Shown: positions 27,936 through 38,364, counted from the stretch's first letter. The stretch is DNA of 64,000 bases from an uncultured Lachnospiraceae bacterium (GCA_944376125.1 CALWBQ010000005.1:1-64000); one strand, 5' to 3'. Notes: generated by a model not told the origin, from the letters alone. A program made the numbers and translations.

Positions 27936-27999
27936 CAAAGGCCATTAGGGGAGCCAGTACAATTCTATTTCTCGTACCCTCCGCCTAATGGCCTTTTTC
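27936..27999 (+). terminator. Terminator after upp
   Basis: AAAGGCCATTAGG pairs with CCTAATGGCCTTT, with a 30-base loop that has its own stem, followed by TTTTCTTC. It faces a convergent gene and may act both ways. Confidence 0.85.
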
Positions 28000-28023
28000 T
28001 TCTATCCTGCAGCTGAAAGAGCT

Positions 28024-28695
28024 TCAGTGTTTTTCTGCAATTTCCCCCTGTTTCTTATAAATCGAATGGGCGTTTACGCATCCCCGGACACTGGAAAGGG
28101 GGTAAATATTGGACTCTCTACCGATGACAGTCCCTGGATTTAAAACTGAACCGCATCCCACTTCCACATTATCCCCGATCATGGCGCCAAACTTTTTGAG
28201 ACCGGTCTCAATATCACCGTCCTCTGCGTGGACTTTGACCAGACATTTGTCGGACTTCACGTTTGAAGTGATTGAACCAGCCCCCATATGCGCCTTATAG
28301 CCCAGGATTGAGTCGCCAACATAATTATAGTGAGGAACCTGAACTTTATTAAAGAGAACTACATTTTTTAATTCTGTAGAATTCCCCACCACAGCGCCCT
28401 CTCCTACAATAATCTTGCCCCGCAGGAAAGCGCAATGGCGAATCTCAGCCCCTGCCCCGATGATTGCCGGGCCGGTGATGCTGGCGGTAGGCGCCACCTT
28501 CGCAGTCTTATGGATCCAGACATCTTCCCCTCTCTTCTCGTATTCGTCTGCGGGCAGTTCTGCCCCCAGCTTTGTGACAAAGTCTCCGATGTGAGCCAGC
28601 ACTTCCCATGGGTATGTATAGGCTTTCATCAGTTCTGCAGCCATGGTCTGAGTCAGATCATACAGCTCCGAAATCTTCATTTCTTCCCGTTTCAT
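28024..28695 (-). CDS. Left-handed beta-helix (hexapeptide repeat) transferase-like protein
   Basis: A 223-residue protein with hexapeptide repeats from about residue 55 to 200 (KVAPTASITGPAIIGAGAEIRH, GAVVGNSTELKNVVLFNKV, GDNVEVGCGSVLNPGTVIG). This is the LbetaH fold of GlmU C-terminal halves and sugar acyltransferases. No nucleotidyltransferase domain precedes it, although such proteins are often labelled UDP-GlcNAc pyrophosphorylase. ATG 28695 has GGAGGAG inside the end of topB; the frame upstream of it is topB sequence. Probably a nucleotide-sugar or acyl-CoA-dependent acyltransferase; substrate unknown. Confidence 0.82.
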   Translation of the reverse strand: MKREEMKISELYDLTQTMAAELMKAYTYPWEVLAHIGDFVTKLGAELPADEYEKRGEDVWIHKTAKVAPTASITGPAIIGAGAEIRHCAFLRGKIIVGEGAVVGNSTELKNVVLFNKVQVPHYNYVGDSILGYKAHMGAGSITSNVKSDKCLVKVHAEDGDIETGLKKFGAMIGDNVEVGCGSVLNPGTVIGRESNIYPLSSVRGCVNAHSIYKKQGEIAEKH

Positions 28696-28696
28696 G

Positions 28697-30697
28697 TTAT
28701 TCTCCTCCTTTTCTCGTATTATAATATACCACATCCCTGTCAAAACATTCCCGCAGGGCATATTGGTTTTGAAGTTTCTGGACACCGATGGTGCGCCCAG
28801 CTACAAAACGCTCCAGTTTTTCCATGTACTCGTCTGAGGTAATGGAGCCCTCCGCAACGTAAGTCAGTCCCTTTTCCCAACTGGCTGTCAGCTCCGGATT
28901 TAAAAGCTGCCGGATGGATGAAGCAACCACATCGCAGACCATCTCCCCCAAAAGAGTGGGGGTAATCACCTGGGTTTTCTTGCTGAGGGCAAGGTATTTA
29001 ATGTGAACCAATTTCTTTAATATCTCGGCTCTCGTAGCGCTGGTTCCGATTCCGCTCCCCTTAATCTGAGCCCGGAGCTCTTCATCTTCAATGAGCTGTC
29101 CGGCATTTTCCATTGCCAAAATCATAGAACCGGAGGTATAGCGCTTTGGCGGCGATGTCTCCCCCTCCTTGACACTCATCCCGTTCAGCTCCAATAGATC
29201 TCCTTTTTTCAAATTCTTTAAAAATGCCAGCAGTTCCGGGGAGGTCACATTTTTCTCCTCCTCTTTTTTGTCAGATTCCTGCTTCGCTTTGGAGACAGCG
29301 GCCGCCTTTAAATACCCTTCTGATTCGAGAATCCTGAAATTAGAGAAAAAACATTCGCCCTCCCGCTCTGCCGCAAGACTGTATTTTTGATATACTGCCG
29401 GCGGATAAAAAATGCTGAGGAAACGGCGGCAGATCACCTGGTAAACTTTTTCCGAAAGACCGCTCAGCCCTTTCAGGGCACCGAGTCCCTGGCCAGTAGG
29501 AATAATCGCGTAATGATCTGTAATCTGCTTGTCATTGGTATAGCGGCTTCTGCCAATCTTTTTCCAGGCATCTCCCTCCAGAATTTCCATAGCAAAGGGG
29601 GACATCGGTTCATACCCCTTTAATCCGCTGATATTCTTGCGGATCTCCTTTGCCACAGCGCTGGACAAGACTCTGGCATCGGTTCGGGGATAAGTTACCA
29701 ACTTTTTTTCGTATAACTCCTGAACGACTTTCAGAGTCTCATCCGGGCTGATCTTAAACATCTTGGAGCAGTCATTCTGCAATTCAGCCAGATTGTAGAG
29801 AAGGGGCGGATTTTTCGTCTCCTTCTTTTTTTCTATGGACCGCACCCTGCATTCCATGGGAACCGGCCCTGTCAATGCCTGAATCAGTGCCTCCGCATCT
29901 TCTTTTTCCTTAAAACCATTTTCTTTGTAAAGGCGGGGTGACTGGTAGTATCTGGAACCTTCCGCAGCCCTCCACTCCCCTTCAAAGGACGGGGAAAATG
30001 CCCCGATAACGCGGTAAAAGGGCGTCTTGACAAAATTCCGAATCTCCCTCTCTCTCCGAACCACCATCCCCAGAACGCAGGTCATAACCCGCCCTACAGA
30101 AATGACCGTGTATTTTCTCCTCAAAAAGCTGGAAAGGGTCTGGCCATACTTTAATGTCAGCACTCTGGAAAAGTTAATCCCCATCAGATAATCTTCTTTT
30201 GCCCTCAGATACGCGGATGCAGCCAGGTTGTCGTAAGCAGCCAGATCTTTTGCTTCCCGGATCCCCCTCAGAATCTCTTCCTCTGTCTGGGAATCAATCC
30301 ACCCTCTTTTTCTCGCCTTCCCTTTGCCTCCGGCCATCTGCTCTACGAGGCGGTATATGTATTCGCCTTCCCTCCCCGAGTCGGTACAGACATAAATCGT
30401 TTCTACATCCGGCCGGTTCAGAAGACCACTGACGATTTTGTATTGTTTGGCCGTGCTCCCTATCACTTCATATTTAAACTCTTTCGGCAGGAAAGGCAGA
30501 GTTTCCAAGCTCCACTTTTTATAGCGCTCATCATATGCCTCCGGATAACTCATTGTCACCAAATGTCCGACACACCAGGTAATAATCAAATCACCGGATT
30601 CTATGTAACCATCGTTTCTTCTGCCGCCGGCCTTTAATGCATTCGCGAATTCCTGGGCCACACTCGGCTTTTCTGCAATAAACAGCGATTTTCCCAT
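28697..30697 (-). CDS. topB: DNA topoisomerase III
   Basis: A 666-residue type IA topoisomerase. The TOPRIM domain (FIAEKPSVAQEFA, then CTDSGREGE) and the active-site region VTYPRTDARVLSS with the catalytic Tyr are present, followed by GIGTSATRAEI and LLGEMVCDV. It ends shortly after the core and lacks C-terminal zinc ribbons. ATG 30697 follows GAGAGGAATAGA. It stops one base before the beta-helix gene. The shape resembles chromosomal Firmicute TopB or the plasmid/ICE-borne kind; nothing else conjugative is nearby. Confidence 0.92.
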   Translation of the reverse strand: MGKSLFIAEKPSVAQEFANALKAGGRRNDGYIESGDLIITWCVGHLVTMSYPEAYDERYKKWSLETLPFLPKEFKYEVIGSTAKQYKIVSGLLNRPDVETIYVCTDSGREGEYIYRLVEQMAGGKGKARKRGWIDSQTEEEILRGIREAKDLAAYDNLAASAYLRAKEDYLMGINFSRVLTLKYGQTLSSFLRRKYTVISVGRVMTCVLGMVVRREREIRNFVKTPFYRVIGAFSPSFEGEWRAAEGSRYYQSPRLYKENGFKEKEDAEALIQALTGPVPMECRVRSIEKKKETKNPPLLYNLAELQNDCSKMFKISPDETLKVVQELYEKKLVTYPRTDARVLSSAVAKEIRKNISGLKGYEPMSPFAMEILEGDAWKKIGRSRYTNDKQITDHYAIIPTGQGLGALKGLSGLSEKVYQVICRRFLSIFYPPAVYQKYSLAAEREGECFFSNFRILESEGYLKAAAVSKAKQESDKKEEEKNVTSPELLAFLKNLKKGDLLELNGMSVKEGETSPPKRYTSGSMILAMENAGQLIEDEELRAQIKGSGIGTSATRAEILKKLVHIKYLALSKKTQVITPTLLGEMVCDVVASSIRQLLNPELTASWEKGLTYVAEGSITSDEYMEKLERFVAGRTIGVQKLQNQYALRECFDRDVVYYNTRKGGE

Positions 30698-30711
30698 TCT
30701 ATTCCTCTCTG

Positions 30712-31617
30712 TTAAATACAAGTCTTCTTGGACGGCGCCGGCCTGTATTCTGAAATGATAACAGCCGCAAACATCAGGCAGCACCCTGCAAGCAGCTTCG
30801 GCGTCACCGGATCCCCAAGGAACATTACAGAGAAGACCAGGCCGAAAACAGACTCAAAGGAAAGAAGAATAGCCGATGTATTGGGCGTCAAATATTTCTG
30901 TCCTATCGTCTGCAGAAGGAACCCAATCATGGTGCTGAAAATTCCCAGGTACAGAAATCCCATGATCAGCCCTGTATTCATAATAGACAGATCCATGGGG
31001 CCCTCCAGTATGGGGGCCAGAATCCAGCCCAGAACCGCACTGGCAGCCATCTGAATTGTCGTCAGGCGCACCGGACTCAATTCCTCTGTATAGCGATCTA
31101 TGAAGACAATATGGACAGCAAAAAAGATACCGCAGATTAGAGTCAGGAAATCTCCAAGATTGATTGAAAAATCTCCCTCCAGCGAAAGAAGGGCCAGACC
31201 GATGACTGCAATTACGGCTGCTGCCAGATTCCTCCCGGCAGGACGGTCGTGGTTAAACGCCCAGTGAAAAAATGGGACGATAATAACATACAGAGTCGTG
31301 ATAAATGCATTTTTGCTGGCCGTGGTATATTTCAGCCCGTAAGTCTGGAAGAGGTAGCTGGTGAACAAGAAGACCCCCAAAATCATACCGCATCGGATAT
31401 CCCTTTTTGTAATCCCCTTATTCTGAGGCCAAAATACCCCCAGCATGCCGACAGCTGCCACGCTGAAACGCACAGCTAAAAGGTAGCAGGGCGAAACCTG
31501 ATCTACCGAATTTTTCATTACCACAAAAGCACTTCCCCAGATAATCGTCGTGATAATCAGGCCCAAACTGGCCAGGAATTTTATTTGCTTGGGATTGCTT
31601 TGGAACTTGATGCTCAT
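30712..31617 (-). CDS. EamA-family (DMT) exporter
   Basis: A 301-residue membrane protein of about ten spans with the two EamA halves of drug/metabolite transporters: IIWGSAFVVMKNSV near residue 25 marks the first, and YLGIFSTMIGFLLQ with the C-terminal SFESVFGLVFSVMFLGDP the second. The start at ATG 31617 is preceded by AAAGGA at a long spacing; the upstream open frame passes through the galM terminator and is rejected. Substrate unknown (amino acids or metabolites are typical). Confidence 0.85.
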   Translation of the reverse strand: MSIKFQSNPKQIKFLASLGLIITTIIWGSAFVVMKNSVDQVSPCYLLAVRFSVAAVGMLGVFWPQNKGITKRDIRCGMILGVFLFTSYLFQTYGLKYTTASKNAFITTLYVIIVPFFHWAFNHDRPAGRNLAAAVIAVIGLALLSLEGDFSINLGDFLTLICGIFFAVHIVFIDRYTEELSPVRLTTIQMAASAVLGWILAPILEGPMDLSIMNTGLIMGFLYLGIFSTMIGFLLQTIGQKYLTPNTSAILLSFESVFGLVFSVMFLGDPVTPKLLAGCCLMFAAVIISEYRPAPSKKTCI

Positions 31618-31680
31618 GGAATCATTATGTCCTTTCTTCTCTGCCCTGAGGCATTGCTGCCGCTCCAGGGTTCCGTAATA

Positions 31681-31711
31681 ATCGAAAAACGCTGCAGCAA
31701 AGTGCTGCAGC
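31681..31711 (-). terminator. Terminator after galM
   Basis: Perfect stem GCTGCAGCA/TGCTGCAGC with a three-base loop, followed by GTTTTTCG on the minus strand. Confidence 0.9.
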
Positions 31712-31738
31712 ACAATTTTCTATAATTCCTCTGGCTGT

Positions 31739-32800
31739 TTACTCAGTCAGAAATTTATATACCGTAGTGGTATCGTACTCATCCCCTGCTTTCAAAATCG
31801 GAGACGGAAACTGGGGTTTATTGACTGCATCCGGATAATACTGAGTCTCAAAACAGTAGGCATGGCGCGGTCCATACTGCGCCCCTCCCTTTCCCGGCAG
31901 GTCGCCCTTCAATCCGTTGGCAGTATAAAACTGCATTCCCGGCAAGTCAGTATAGACCTCCATGATCCGGCCGCTCTTAGGGTCTACAGCCTTTGCGCTC
32001 AGAGCCAGTTCTCCGGGCTTGTGGTTCAGCACCCAGTTGTGGTCAAAGCCTCCTGCCATTTTCAACTGGTCAAAATCAGCATCAATGTCCCGGCCAATCG
32101 CCTTTAATTTTCTGAAATCCATAGGTGTCTGATCTACCTGAGCAATCTCGCCGGTAGGGATGGACGTATCGTCAGCCGGTGTGTAAGTATCCGCATCGAT
32201 CCACACCTCCTGATCCAGGATATCTGGACAGTCGTGGCCTGCAAGGTTAAAATAACTGTGATTTGTAAAATTGGCGATGGTATCTGCATCTGACACCATA
32301 TGGTAATGAATCATCAGGCTGTCATCATGAGTCAACGTATATGTAATGGCAATATCCGCATTTCCAGGATAGCCCTGGTCTCCGTCTGGACTGAAGAGAG
32401 TGAAGGTTACCTGGCTTCCCAGCTCTGTCTCCTCTCCCTCCGCTTTCCACACACGGTCGTGGTACAGATCCGGCGCACTATGCAGATTATTGACCCCTTT
32501 ATTGTTTTTAAACAGCTTGTATGTCTTTCCATTTAAGGTAAACATCCCCCCGCCAATCCGGTTGGCATTCCGGCCGATGGGTGCCCCAAAATGGGGAGGA
32601 TTCTGTCTGTAGAGCTCCAGGCTGTCATATCCCAGAACTACATCTGCCAATTTCCCTTCTCTGTCTTTTGCCAGCATACTCGTCCAGGTAGCACCTAGTG
32701 TAATAAAGCTGGCGCTGGTTCCATTCCCGTTGGTCAGAGTATACTGCTCTACTTCTGTGCCGTCCGGCATGATCCCATAGCAGGTCTTTTCAACCGACAT
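31739..32800 (-). CDS. galM: Aldose 1-epimerase (mutarotase)
   Basis: A 353-residue enzyme interconverting alpha and beta anomers of galactose or glucose. GRNANRIGG, the catalytic His in NHSYFNLAGH and the catalytic Glu in CFETQYYPDAVN are conserved, and the beta-supersandwich length is normal. ATG 32800 follows AAGGGGGAAG. No other Leloir genes are close. It has its own terminator and may follow asd in one transcript. Confidence 0.94.
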   Translation of the reverse strand: MSVEKTCYGIMPDGTEVEQYTLTNGNGTSASFITLGATWTSMLAKDREGKLADVVLGYDSLELYRQNPPHFGAPIGRNANRIGGGMFTLNGKTYKLFKNNKGVNNLHSAPDLYHDRVWKAEGEETELGSQVTFTLFSPDGDQGYPGNADIAITYTLTHDDSLMIHYHMVSDADTIANFTNHSYFNLAGHDCPDILDQEVWIDADTYTPADDTSIPTGEIAQVDQTPMDFRKLKAIGRDIDADFDQLKMAGGFDHNWVLNHKPGELALSAKAVDPKSGRIMEVYTDLPGMQFYTANGLKGDLPGKGGAQYGPRHAYCFETQYYPDAVNKPQFPSPILKAGDEYDTTTVYKFLTE

Positions 32801-32820
32801 ATTGCTTCCCCCTTTTCTTT

Positions 32821-33906
32821 TTACTTAGCCTGGATATATCCCTGAGCCGTCAGAAGCTCTGCACAGAGAACTGCGCCCCCCGCAGCTCCCCGGACCGTAT
32901 TGTGGGACAGGCCTACAAATTTATAGTCGTACACCGTGTCTTCTCTCAGGCGCCCAATGGAAATTCCCATTCCATTTTCAAAATCCACATCCAGCCGAAC
33001 CTGCGGGCGGTCATCCTCTTCCATGTACTGGATAAACTGGGCAGGAGCACTGGGAAGATTCAGCTCCTGAGGGAGCCCCTTAAAGGTTATCAGCTTCTCG
33101 ATCAGCTCTTCCTTTGCAGGTTTCTTCCTAAACTTTACGAATGCCGCCGCTGTATGTCCGTTTAAGACCGGCACGCGGATGCACTGGCAGGTGATAACCG
33201 GTTCCTTCGCCTTAACGATAACGCCGTCCTGGATCGTTCCCCAGATTCTCAATGGCTCCTGCTCACTCTTTTCCTCTTCGCCTCCAATATACGGGATAAT
33301 ATTGCCGTCCATCTCAGGCCAGTCCTTAAAGGTCTTCCCTGCTCCTGAAATAGCCTGGTAGGTAGTGGCCACCACTTCGTAAGGTTCAAACTCTTTCCAT
33401 GCAGTCAGAGCTGGCGCATAGCTCTGAATGGAGCAGTTCGGCTTTACTGCGATAAATCCCCTGGATGTTCCCAGTCTCTTTTTCTGGAAATCGATCACCT
33501 GAAAATGCTCTGGATTAATCTCCGGAATCACCATCGGCACATCCGGAGTCCATCTGTGGGCGCTGTTGTTGGAGACCACCGGGACCTCAGCCTTGGCGTA
33601 CTCTTCCTCGATCGCCTTAATCTCATCTTTAGACATATTGACAGCGCTGAATACAAAATCGACCGTTTCAGCTACCGCCTCTACATCACTGACATCCATA
33701 ACGATCAGATTTTTCACAGACTCCGGCATAGGCGTATCCATCTTCCAGTTGCCGCCCACTGCCGCCTCATACGTCTTTCCAGCAGAGCGCGCGCTGGCTG
33801 CAACTGTGACCACTTCGTACCAGGGATGGTTCTCCAAAAGCGAGATAAATCTCTGGCCCACCATCCCGGTAGCGCCTAATACACCGACCTTTAATTTCTT
33901 TTCCAT
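32821..33906 (-). CDS. asd: Aspartate-semialdehyde dehydrogenase, archaeal/fungal type
   Basis: A 361-residue NADPH-dependent enzyme making aspartate semialdehyde, the branch point to lysine/DAP, threonine and methionine. The N-terminal VGVLGATGMVGQRF Rossmann motif, KPNCSIQ with the catalytic Cys, and ISGAGKTFKDWPEMDGN fit the archaeal/fungal subfamily rather than the classical bacterial one. The SD GAGGAGAG precedes ATG 33906. Its product feeds DAP synthesis and so the MurE step. No lysine riboswitch fits in the 108-base upstream gap. Confidence 0.94.
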   Translation of the reverse strand: MEKKLKVGVLGATGMVGQRFISLLENHPWYEVVTVAASARSAGKTYEAAVGGNWKMDTPMPESVKNLIVMDVSDVEAVAETVDFVFSAVNMSKDEIKAIEEEYAKAEVPVVSNNSAHRWTPDVPMVIPEINPEHFQVIDFQKKRLGTSRGFIAVKPNCSIQSYAPALTAWKEFEPYEVVATTYQAISGAGKTFKDWPEMDGNIIPYIGGEEEKSEQEPLRIWGTIQDGVIVKAKEPVITCQCIRVPVLNGHTAAAFVKFRKKPAKEELIEKLITFKGLPQELNLPSAPAQFIQYMEEDDRPQVRLDVDFENGMGISIGRLREDTVYDYKFVGLSHNTVRGAAGGAVLCAELLTAQGYIQAK

Positions 33907-34014
33907 ATTGTCTTCTCTCCTCGCATATTGGTTTTCTTACATGATTTTTATCCTATAACAAACCAATCCAAAATGCAACCATTATTTTTTCTGAGGCGTA
34001 CAAAAGTCTGTCTG

Positions 34015-36249
34015 CTACAGACGAACCCTGCTTCCTTTTCCGTCTCTCTTGGCAATTTTCAGCCGGTTCAAATGGACTTCTTTCTCTTTATACAGGACTA
34101 CCGGATTTTCCCCGATCAGGTAGAGTCTCTCCAGCGTTTCCCCAGGTGCCAGCTTAATTCCCCTCACGCCTCTGGAATTCTTCTTCATTTCCGGGATCTC
34201 CTCCAGAAGGAACCGCAAAAAGACTCCATTATCCGTCTGGATAACCACGTCCGTCTGCCCAGCCGCCAGGACAACCTCTGCAACCCGGTCCCCCTCCTGA
34301 AGTTTGGTAGAAGCGACCGTCCGGTTATTGGTCTCAAATTCCGCGGCAGGCACCTGTTTTACCAGCCCCATCCTGGTGGCAAAAACCAGATTCTTTTCTC
34401 TCATGGCTGCCCCGCAGGTCAGGAATACGATCTCTTCTTTCGTTCCATCATATTTACTAATATTGTCAATGGGTGTTCCCTTGTCCTTCATTTTCCCAAA
34501 CGGGATATCGGCCGCTTTAATCTGATGGAGGTTTCCTGTATCTGTAAAGACAGCGATTTTGTCATCTGTCATACAGGGAACCACCCACCGGGACTCTGCC
34601 TGCACTGCCTGAATATTTTTCTCATAAACAGAAGGATCCAACAGTTTACAGTACCCAAATCGGTCAATGACAAAAACCACTTCTCTTACCTGTTCCGGCT
34701 CTTCCTCATAGACAGCTTCTTTTCCATCCTCAATACGGGTTTTTCTGGGAACTGCAAATTCTGCCTTGATCTGATCCAAATCTTCTTTTATCACCTCATC
34801 CATCCTGCTCCGGTTTTTCAGAATAGCCTCATACTCTTTGATTTTCCGAAGAGTTTCCCGGTGTTCTTTTTCCAGAGCCAGAATCTCCAGGCCGATCAGC
34901 TTGTACAGGCGCATTTCCAGAATCGCGGAGGCCTGGCGCTCCGTAAAATGAAGTTTCTTTGCGTCCTCCTCAAATCCGGGGGTTTTAAAGGAAATTTTTG
35001 AAATATCGCCCTCCATCAGGCAGGCTTTGGCATCCTTCAGATTTTTGGATCCCCGCAGCACTGCAATAATCAAATCAATTACATCGCAGGCTTGGATCAG
35101 TCCTTCTTGAATTTCTTTTTTATCCAGCTCTTTCTGGAGAAGGACACTATACTTTTTCTGGGTGTTTTTATGCTGAAAATCCAGGAAATTTTTTAAAATT
35201 CCTCTTAAATTCAGAGTCTCAGGGCGTCCTTCCGCAATGGCCAGCATATTGACGCCGAACGTATCCTCCAGCTTCGTCTTTTTGTAGAGAATATTTCGAA
35301 TCTTATCAATATCCGCATCTTTTTTTAGCTCCAGAACAATCCTGATTCCCTCTTTGTTGGACTGATTGGAAATATCCACCACATCCGGCAGTTTTTTGGT
35401 CTCTACTAAATCGGCGATATCTATCAAAAATTTATTGATCCCAGCTCCAATCATCGTGTAGGGGATCTCCGTGATCACCAGCTTATCCCTGTCAGCCCGG
35501 CGCTTGCCCAGCTCCACCTCCATCCGGCCTCTCAGTTTGATCTTTCCGATGCCAGTCTCATAGATGGCAGCCAGATCCTTTTTATTGGCTATGATTCCGC
35601 CGGTAGGGAAATCCGGCCCCGGCATCAAATTCAGCATCTCTTCCGTCTCCAGAGCAGGATTATCAATATACGCCTTTACCAGATCCACAACTTCCCCAAG
35701 ATTATGGGGCGGAATGCTGGTGCTCATCCCCACTGCAATTCCCTCAGAACCGTTAATCAGCAGGTTAGGGACTCTTACAGGAAGAACCTCCGGCTCCTTT
35801 TCCGTCTCATCGTAATTGGGGACAAAAGCCACAGTTTTGTCCAAATCCTTTAAATAGACTTCCTCTGTAAACTTTTCCAGCCGCGCCTCCGTATAACGCA
35901 TAGCTGCCGCCCCGTCCCCCTCGATGGACCCAAAATTTCCGTGGCCGTCCACTAGAGGCATTCCCTTTTTAAAGTCCTGGGACAGGACAACCAATGTGTC
36001 GTAAATCGAACTGTCTCCATGGGGATGGTACTTACCCATGGTGTCACCCACAATCCTGGCCGACTTTCTGTGCGGCTTATCGTGGCTAAGATGGAGCTCA
36101 CTCATATCGTAGAGCACCCGGCGCTGAACGGGCTTTAATCCGTCCCTTGCATCGGGGATCGCCCTGGCCGTTATAACGCTCATGGAATAATTCATGTAGC
36201 TCCTCTGCATTTCTTCCGAATATTCTGTTTTAATGATTTTCTCAGCCAT
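34015..36249 (-). CDS. parC: Type II topoisomerase subunit A, topoisomerase IV-like
   Basis: A 744-residue DNA-cleaving subunit. [34 protein letters not shown] and the active-site Tyr in [11 protein letters not shown] are present. The C-terminal beta-pinwheel lacks a clear GyrA box (QRRGGKG), which favours a topoisomerase IV role (decatenation) over gyrase. The quinolone-determining positions equivalent to E. coli Ser83 and Asp87 are Ser and Asp, the wild-type susceptible state. It follows the B subunit by 11 bases. Confidence 0.88.
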   Translation of the reverse strand: MAEKIIKTEYSEEMQRSYMNYSMSVITARAIPDARDGLKPVQRRVLYDMSELHLSHDKPHRKSARIVGDTMGKYHPHGDSSIYDTLVVLSQDFKKGMPLVDGHGNFGSIEGDGAAAMRYTEARLEKFTEEVYLKDLDKTVAFVPNYDETEKEPEVLPVRVPNLLINGSEGIAVGMSTSIPPHNLGEVVDLVKAYIDNPALETEEMLNLMPGPDFPTGGIIANKKDLAAIYETGIGKIKLRGRMEVELGKRRADRDKLVITEIPYTMIGAGINKFLIDIADLVETKKLPDVVDISNQSNKEGIRIVLELKKDADIDKIRNILYKKTKLEDTFGVNMLAIAEGRPETLNLRGILKNFLDFQHKNTQKKYSVLLQKELDKKEIQEGLIQACDVIDLIIAVLRGSKNLKDAKACLMEGDISKISFKTPGFEEDAKKLHFTERQASAILEMRLYKLIGLEILALEKEHRETLRKIKEYEAILKNRSRMDEVIKEDLDQIKAEFAVPRKTRIEDGKEAVYEEEPEQVREVVFVIDRFGYCKLLDPSVYEKNIQAVQAESRWVVPCMTDDKIAVFTDTGNLHQIKAADIPFGKMKDKGTPIDNISKYDGTKEEIVFLTCGAAMREKNLVFATRMGLVKQVPAAEFETNNRTVASTKLQEGDRVAEVVLAAGQTDVVIQTDNGVFLRFLLEEIPEMKKNSRGVRGIKLAPGETLERLYLIGENPVVLYKEKEVHLNRLKIAKRDGKGSRVRL

Positions 36250-36260
36250 TGCTTTCTCCC

Positions 36261-38180
36261 TTATGCATCAATTTCTGCTTCCTCAGCGTGGTCATAAATA
36301 AACTGACGTCTCGGAGGAACATCGCTTCCCATCAGCATCTCTGTTATTTCAGATGCCATGCGGGCGTCTTCGATCTCCACCTGCTTCAATACCCGGTGTT
36401 CCGGATCCAGAGTGGTCTCCCACAGCTGGTCAGGATCCATCTCTCCAAGACCTTTGTAACGCTGAAGGGTAAATTCACCCGTATGAGTCTTCCTGTACTT
36501 TTCCAGTTCCTTCTCATCGTAAAGGTACTGCTCCTCCCCTCTTTTGGGGATTACTTTAAACAGCGGCGGCATGGCAATATACACATGGCCGTTGTAAATC
36601 AGCTCCGGCATAAAGCGGTACAGGAATGTCAGCAGAAGGGTATCAATATGGCTGCCGTCCACATCCGCATCCGTCATTAAAATAATCTTGTCATATCTCA
36701 GCTTTGAGATGTCAAAGTCATTGCCATATCCCTCTGAAAAACCGCAGCCAAAGGAGTTGATCATAGTCTTGATCTCCGCATTGGCCAATACTTTGTCAAT
36801 GGAAGCCTTCTCCACATTCAGGATTTTTCCGCGGATAGGAAGGATTGCCTGATACTGCCGGTTCCTGGCGCTCTTTGCCGACCCGCCTGCCGAATCTCCC
36901 TCCACGATAAAAATCTCACACTTAGACGGGTCCCTGCTCTCACAATTGGCCAGCTTGCCATTACTGTCAAAAGAAAACTTAGATTTTGTCAGCAGGTTAG
37001 TCTTTGCCTTTTCCTCCGCCTTCCTGATTTTGGCAGACTTCTCGGCGCAGCCGATGATGGCTTTCAGAGTTTCCAGATTCCGGTCAAAATACCGCTCCAG
37101 TTCTTCCCCGGTTACAGAAAATACCGCCTTGGTAGCATCTGCACTGGCCAGCTTCGTTTTGGTCTGACCCTCAAAAATAGGATCGGGATGTTTGACGGCT
37201 ACCACTGCCGTCATGCCGTTCCTAGTATCTGCCCCGGTAAAATTTGCATCTTTCTCTTTTAAAATGCCCAGTTCCCTGGCATACGTATTAATAAGCGCAG
37301 TAAACCTAGTTTTAAATCCGATAATGTGAGAGCCGCCTTCCTGAGTGAAAATAGTATTGCAGAACCCCAAAATATTCTCCTCAAAGGCATCCACAAACTG
37401 AAAGGCCACTTCGACTTCCACCTTATCCAGAGCTCCTTTAAAATAAATAGGGTCATGGATTGGAGTCTTTCCGGAATTCAGCTCCCGGACATAGGCGACA
37501 ATCCCCTCCGGTTCTGAATAAACCTTTTTTTCTTCTTCCCCAGGCCGCTTGTTCTCATAATAAAGCACCAGACCGGGATTCAGATAGGCGGTCTCGTGGA
37601 GACGGCTCTTAATCCACTCTGCCTTAAAGCGGGTCTTTTCAAAAATTTCCCCGTCCGGCAGAAAGTTAATCTCTGTGCCTGTTTCCTTTGTCTTTCCGAT
37701 TACTGGCAGAAGACCATTTTTCAGCTCCACCGCCGGCACGCCTCTCTTATAACTGTCGTGATGGATCTGGCCGTCTCTGTATATTTTAATATCCATCCGC
37801 TCTGACAGTGCATTGACGACAGAGGAGCCGACTCCGTGGAGTCCTCCGCTGGTTTTGTATGCATTGTTGTCAAACTTTCCGCCGGCATGAAGAGTAGAAA
37901 AAACAACCCTGGCAGCAGAGATTCCTTTTTTATGCAGTTCCACCGGGATTCCCCGGCCATTATCCTTTACTGTGCAGGAGCCATCGGCCTCCAGCGTAAC
38001 CCATACCTGAGTGCAGAAACCCGCCAAATGTTCATCCACTGCATTGTCCACGATCTCATAGATCAAATGGTTCAATCCTTTTATCCCAACGCTCCCGATG
38101 TACATGCCCGGCCGCTTCCGAACCGCCTCCAGGCCCTCCAAGACGGTAATACTTTCCGCATTATACTGTGTCTTAGCCAT
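36261..38180 (-). CDS. parE: Type II topoisomerase subunit B, topoisomerase IV-like
   Basis: A 639-residue ATPase subunit with the GHKL fold (EIVDNAVDEHLAG; GRGIPV; GLHGVGSSVVNALS), the transducer, and the TOPRIM domain (EGDSAGGSAKSARNR, LMTDADVDGSHI) ending in the PPRRQFI tail. It is encoded just upstream of its partner A subunit. Assignment as ParE rather than GyrB depends on the partner's missing GyrA box; the true gyrase would be expected near dnaA. A recognisable promoter lies 35-64 bases upstream. Confidence 0.88.
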   Translation of the reverse strand: MAKTQYNAESITVLEGLEAVRKRPGMYIGSVGIKGLNHLIYEIVDNAVDEHLAGFCTQVWVTLEADGSCTVKDNGRGIPVELHKKGISAARVVFSTLHAGGKFDNNAYKTSGGLHGVGSSVVNALSERMDIKIYRDGQIHHDSYKRGVPAVELKNGLLPVIGKTKETGTEINFLPDGEIFEKTRFKAEWIKSRLHETAYLNPGLVLYYENKRPGEEEKKVYSEPEGIVAYVRELNSGKTPIHDPIYFKGALDKVEVEVAFQFVDAFEENILGFCNTIFTQEGGSHIIGFKTRFTALINTYARELGILKEKDANFTGADTRNGMTAVVAVKHPDPIFEGQTKTKLASADATKAVFSVTGEELERYFDRNLETLKAIIGCAEKSAKIRKAEEKAKTNLLTKSKFSFDSNGKLANCESRDPSKCEIFIVEGDSAGGSAKSARNRQYQAILPIRGKILNVEKASIDKVLANAEIKTMINSFGCGFSEGYGNDFDISKLRYDKIILMTDADVDGSHIDTLLLTFLYRFMPELIYNGHVYIAMPPLFKVIPKRGEEQYLYDEKELEKYRKTHTGEFTLQRYKGLGEMDPDQLWETTLDPEHRVLKQVEIEDARMASEITEMLMGSDVPPRRQFIYDHAEEAEIDA

Positions 38181-38214
38181 GATACTCCTCCATATCTAGT
38201 AAAAATCCTTACCC

Positions 38215-38244
38215 ATTATACACGGAAAGGAACAATTTTTGCAA
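38215..38244 (-). promoter_or_regulatory. Promoter of the topoisomerase pair
   Basis: TTGCAA, 18-base spacer and TATAAT on the minus strand, about 35 bases before the parE ATG. Confidence 0.75.
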
Positions 38245-38285
38245 GTCTTTGTGAAAAAGTACAGATCCATCTTCCGCTGGAAGGC

Positions 38286-38339
38286 TAAAAAAGGAGCCTC
38301 CCGCAGCGGTTCTCTGTTCCGTCTGCAGGAAGCTCCTTT
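38286..38339 (-). terminator. Terminator after the cell-wall-repeat protein gene
   Basis: AAGGAGC...CTGCAG pairs with CTGCGGGAGGCTCCTT, followed by TTTTTAGCC on the minus strand. Confidence 0.85.
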
Positions 38340-38364
38340 GCAGCTTTTCCTTCTATTCTGACGG

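Noticed and set aside
28024-28695. Annotation as UDP-GlcNAc pyrophosphorylase (GlmU)
   Set aside because: Only hexapeptide repeats are present; the N-terminal nucleotidyltransferase domain needed for that activity is absent.
28697-30697. topB as a marker of an integrative conjugative element
   Set aside because: Flanking genes are housekeeping and no relaxase, type IV secretion or integrase gene is in the window.
33907-34014. Possible lysine riboswitch before asd
   Set aside because: The 108-base gap is too short for a lysine riboswitch (about 170 bases or more) and shows no conserved helix pattern.
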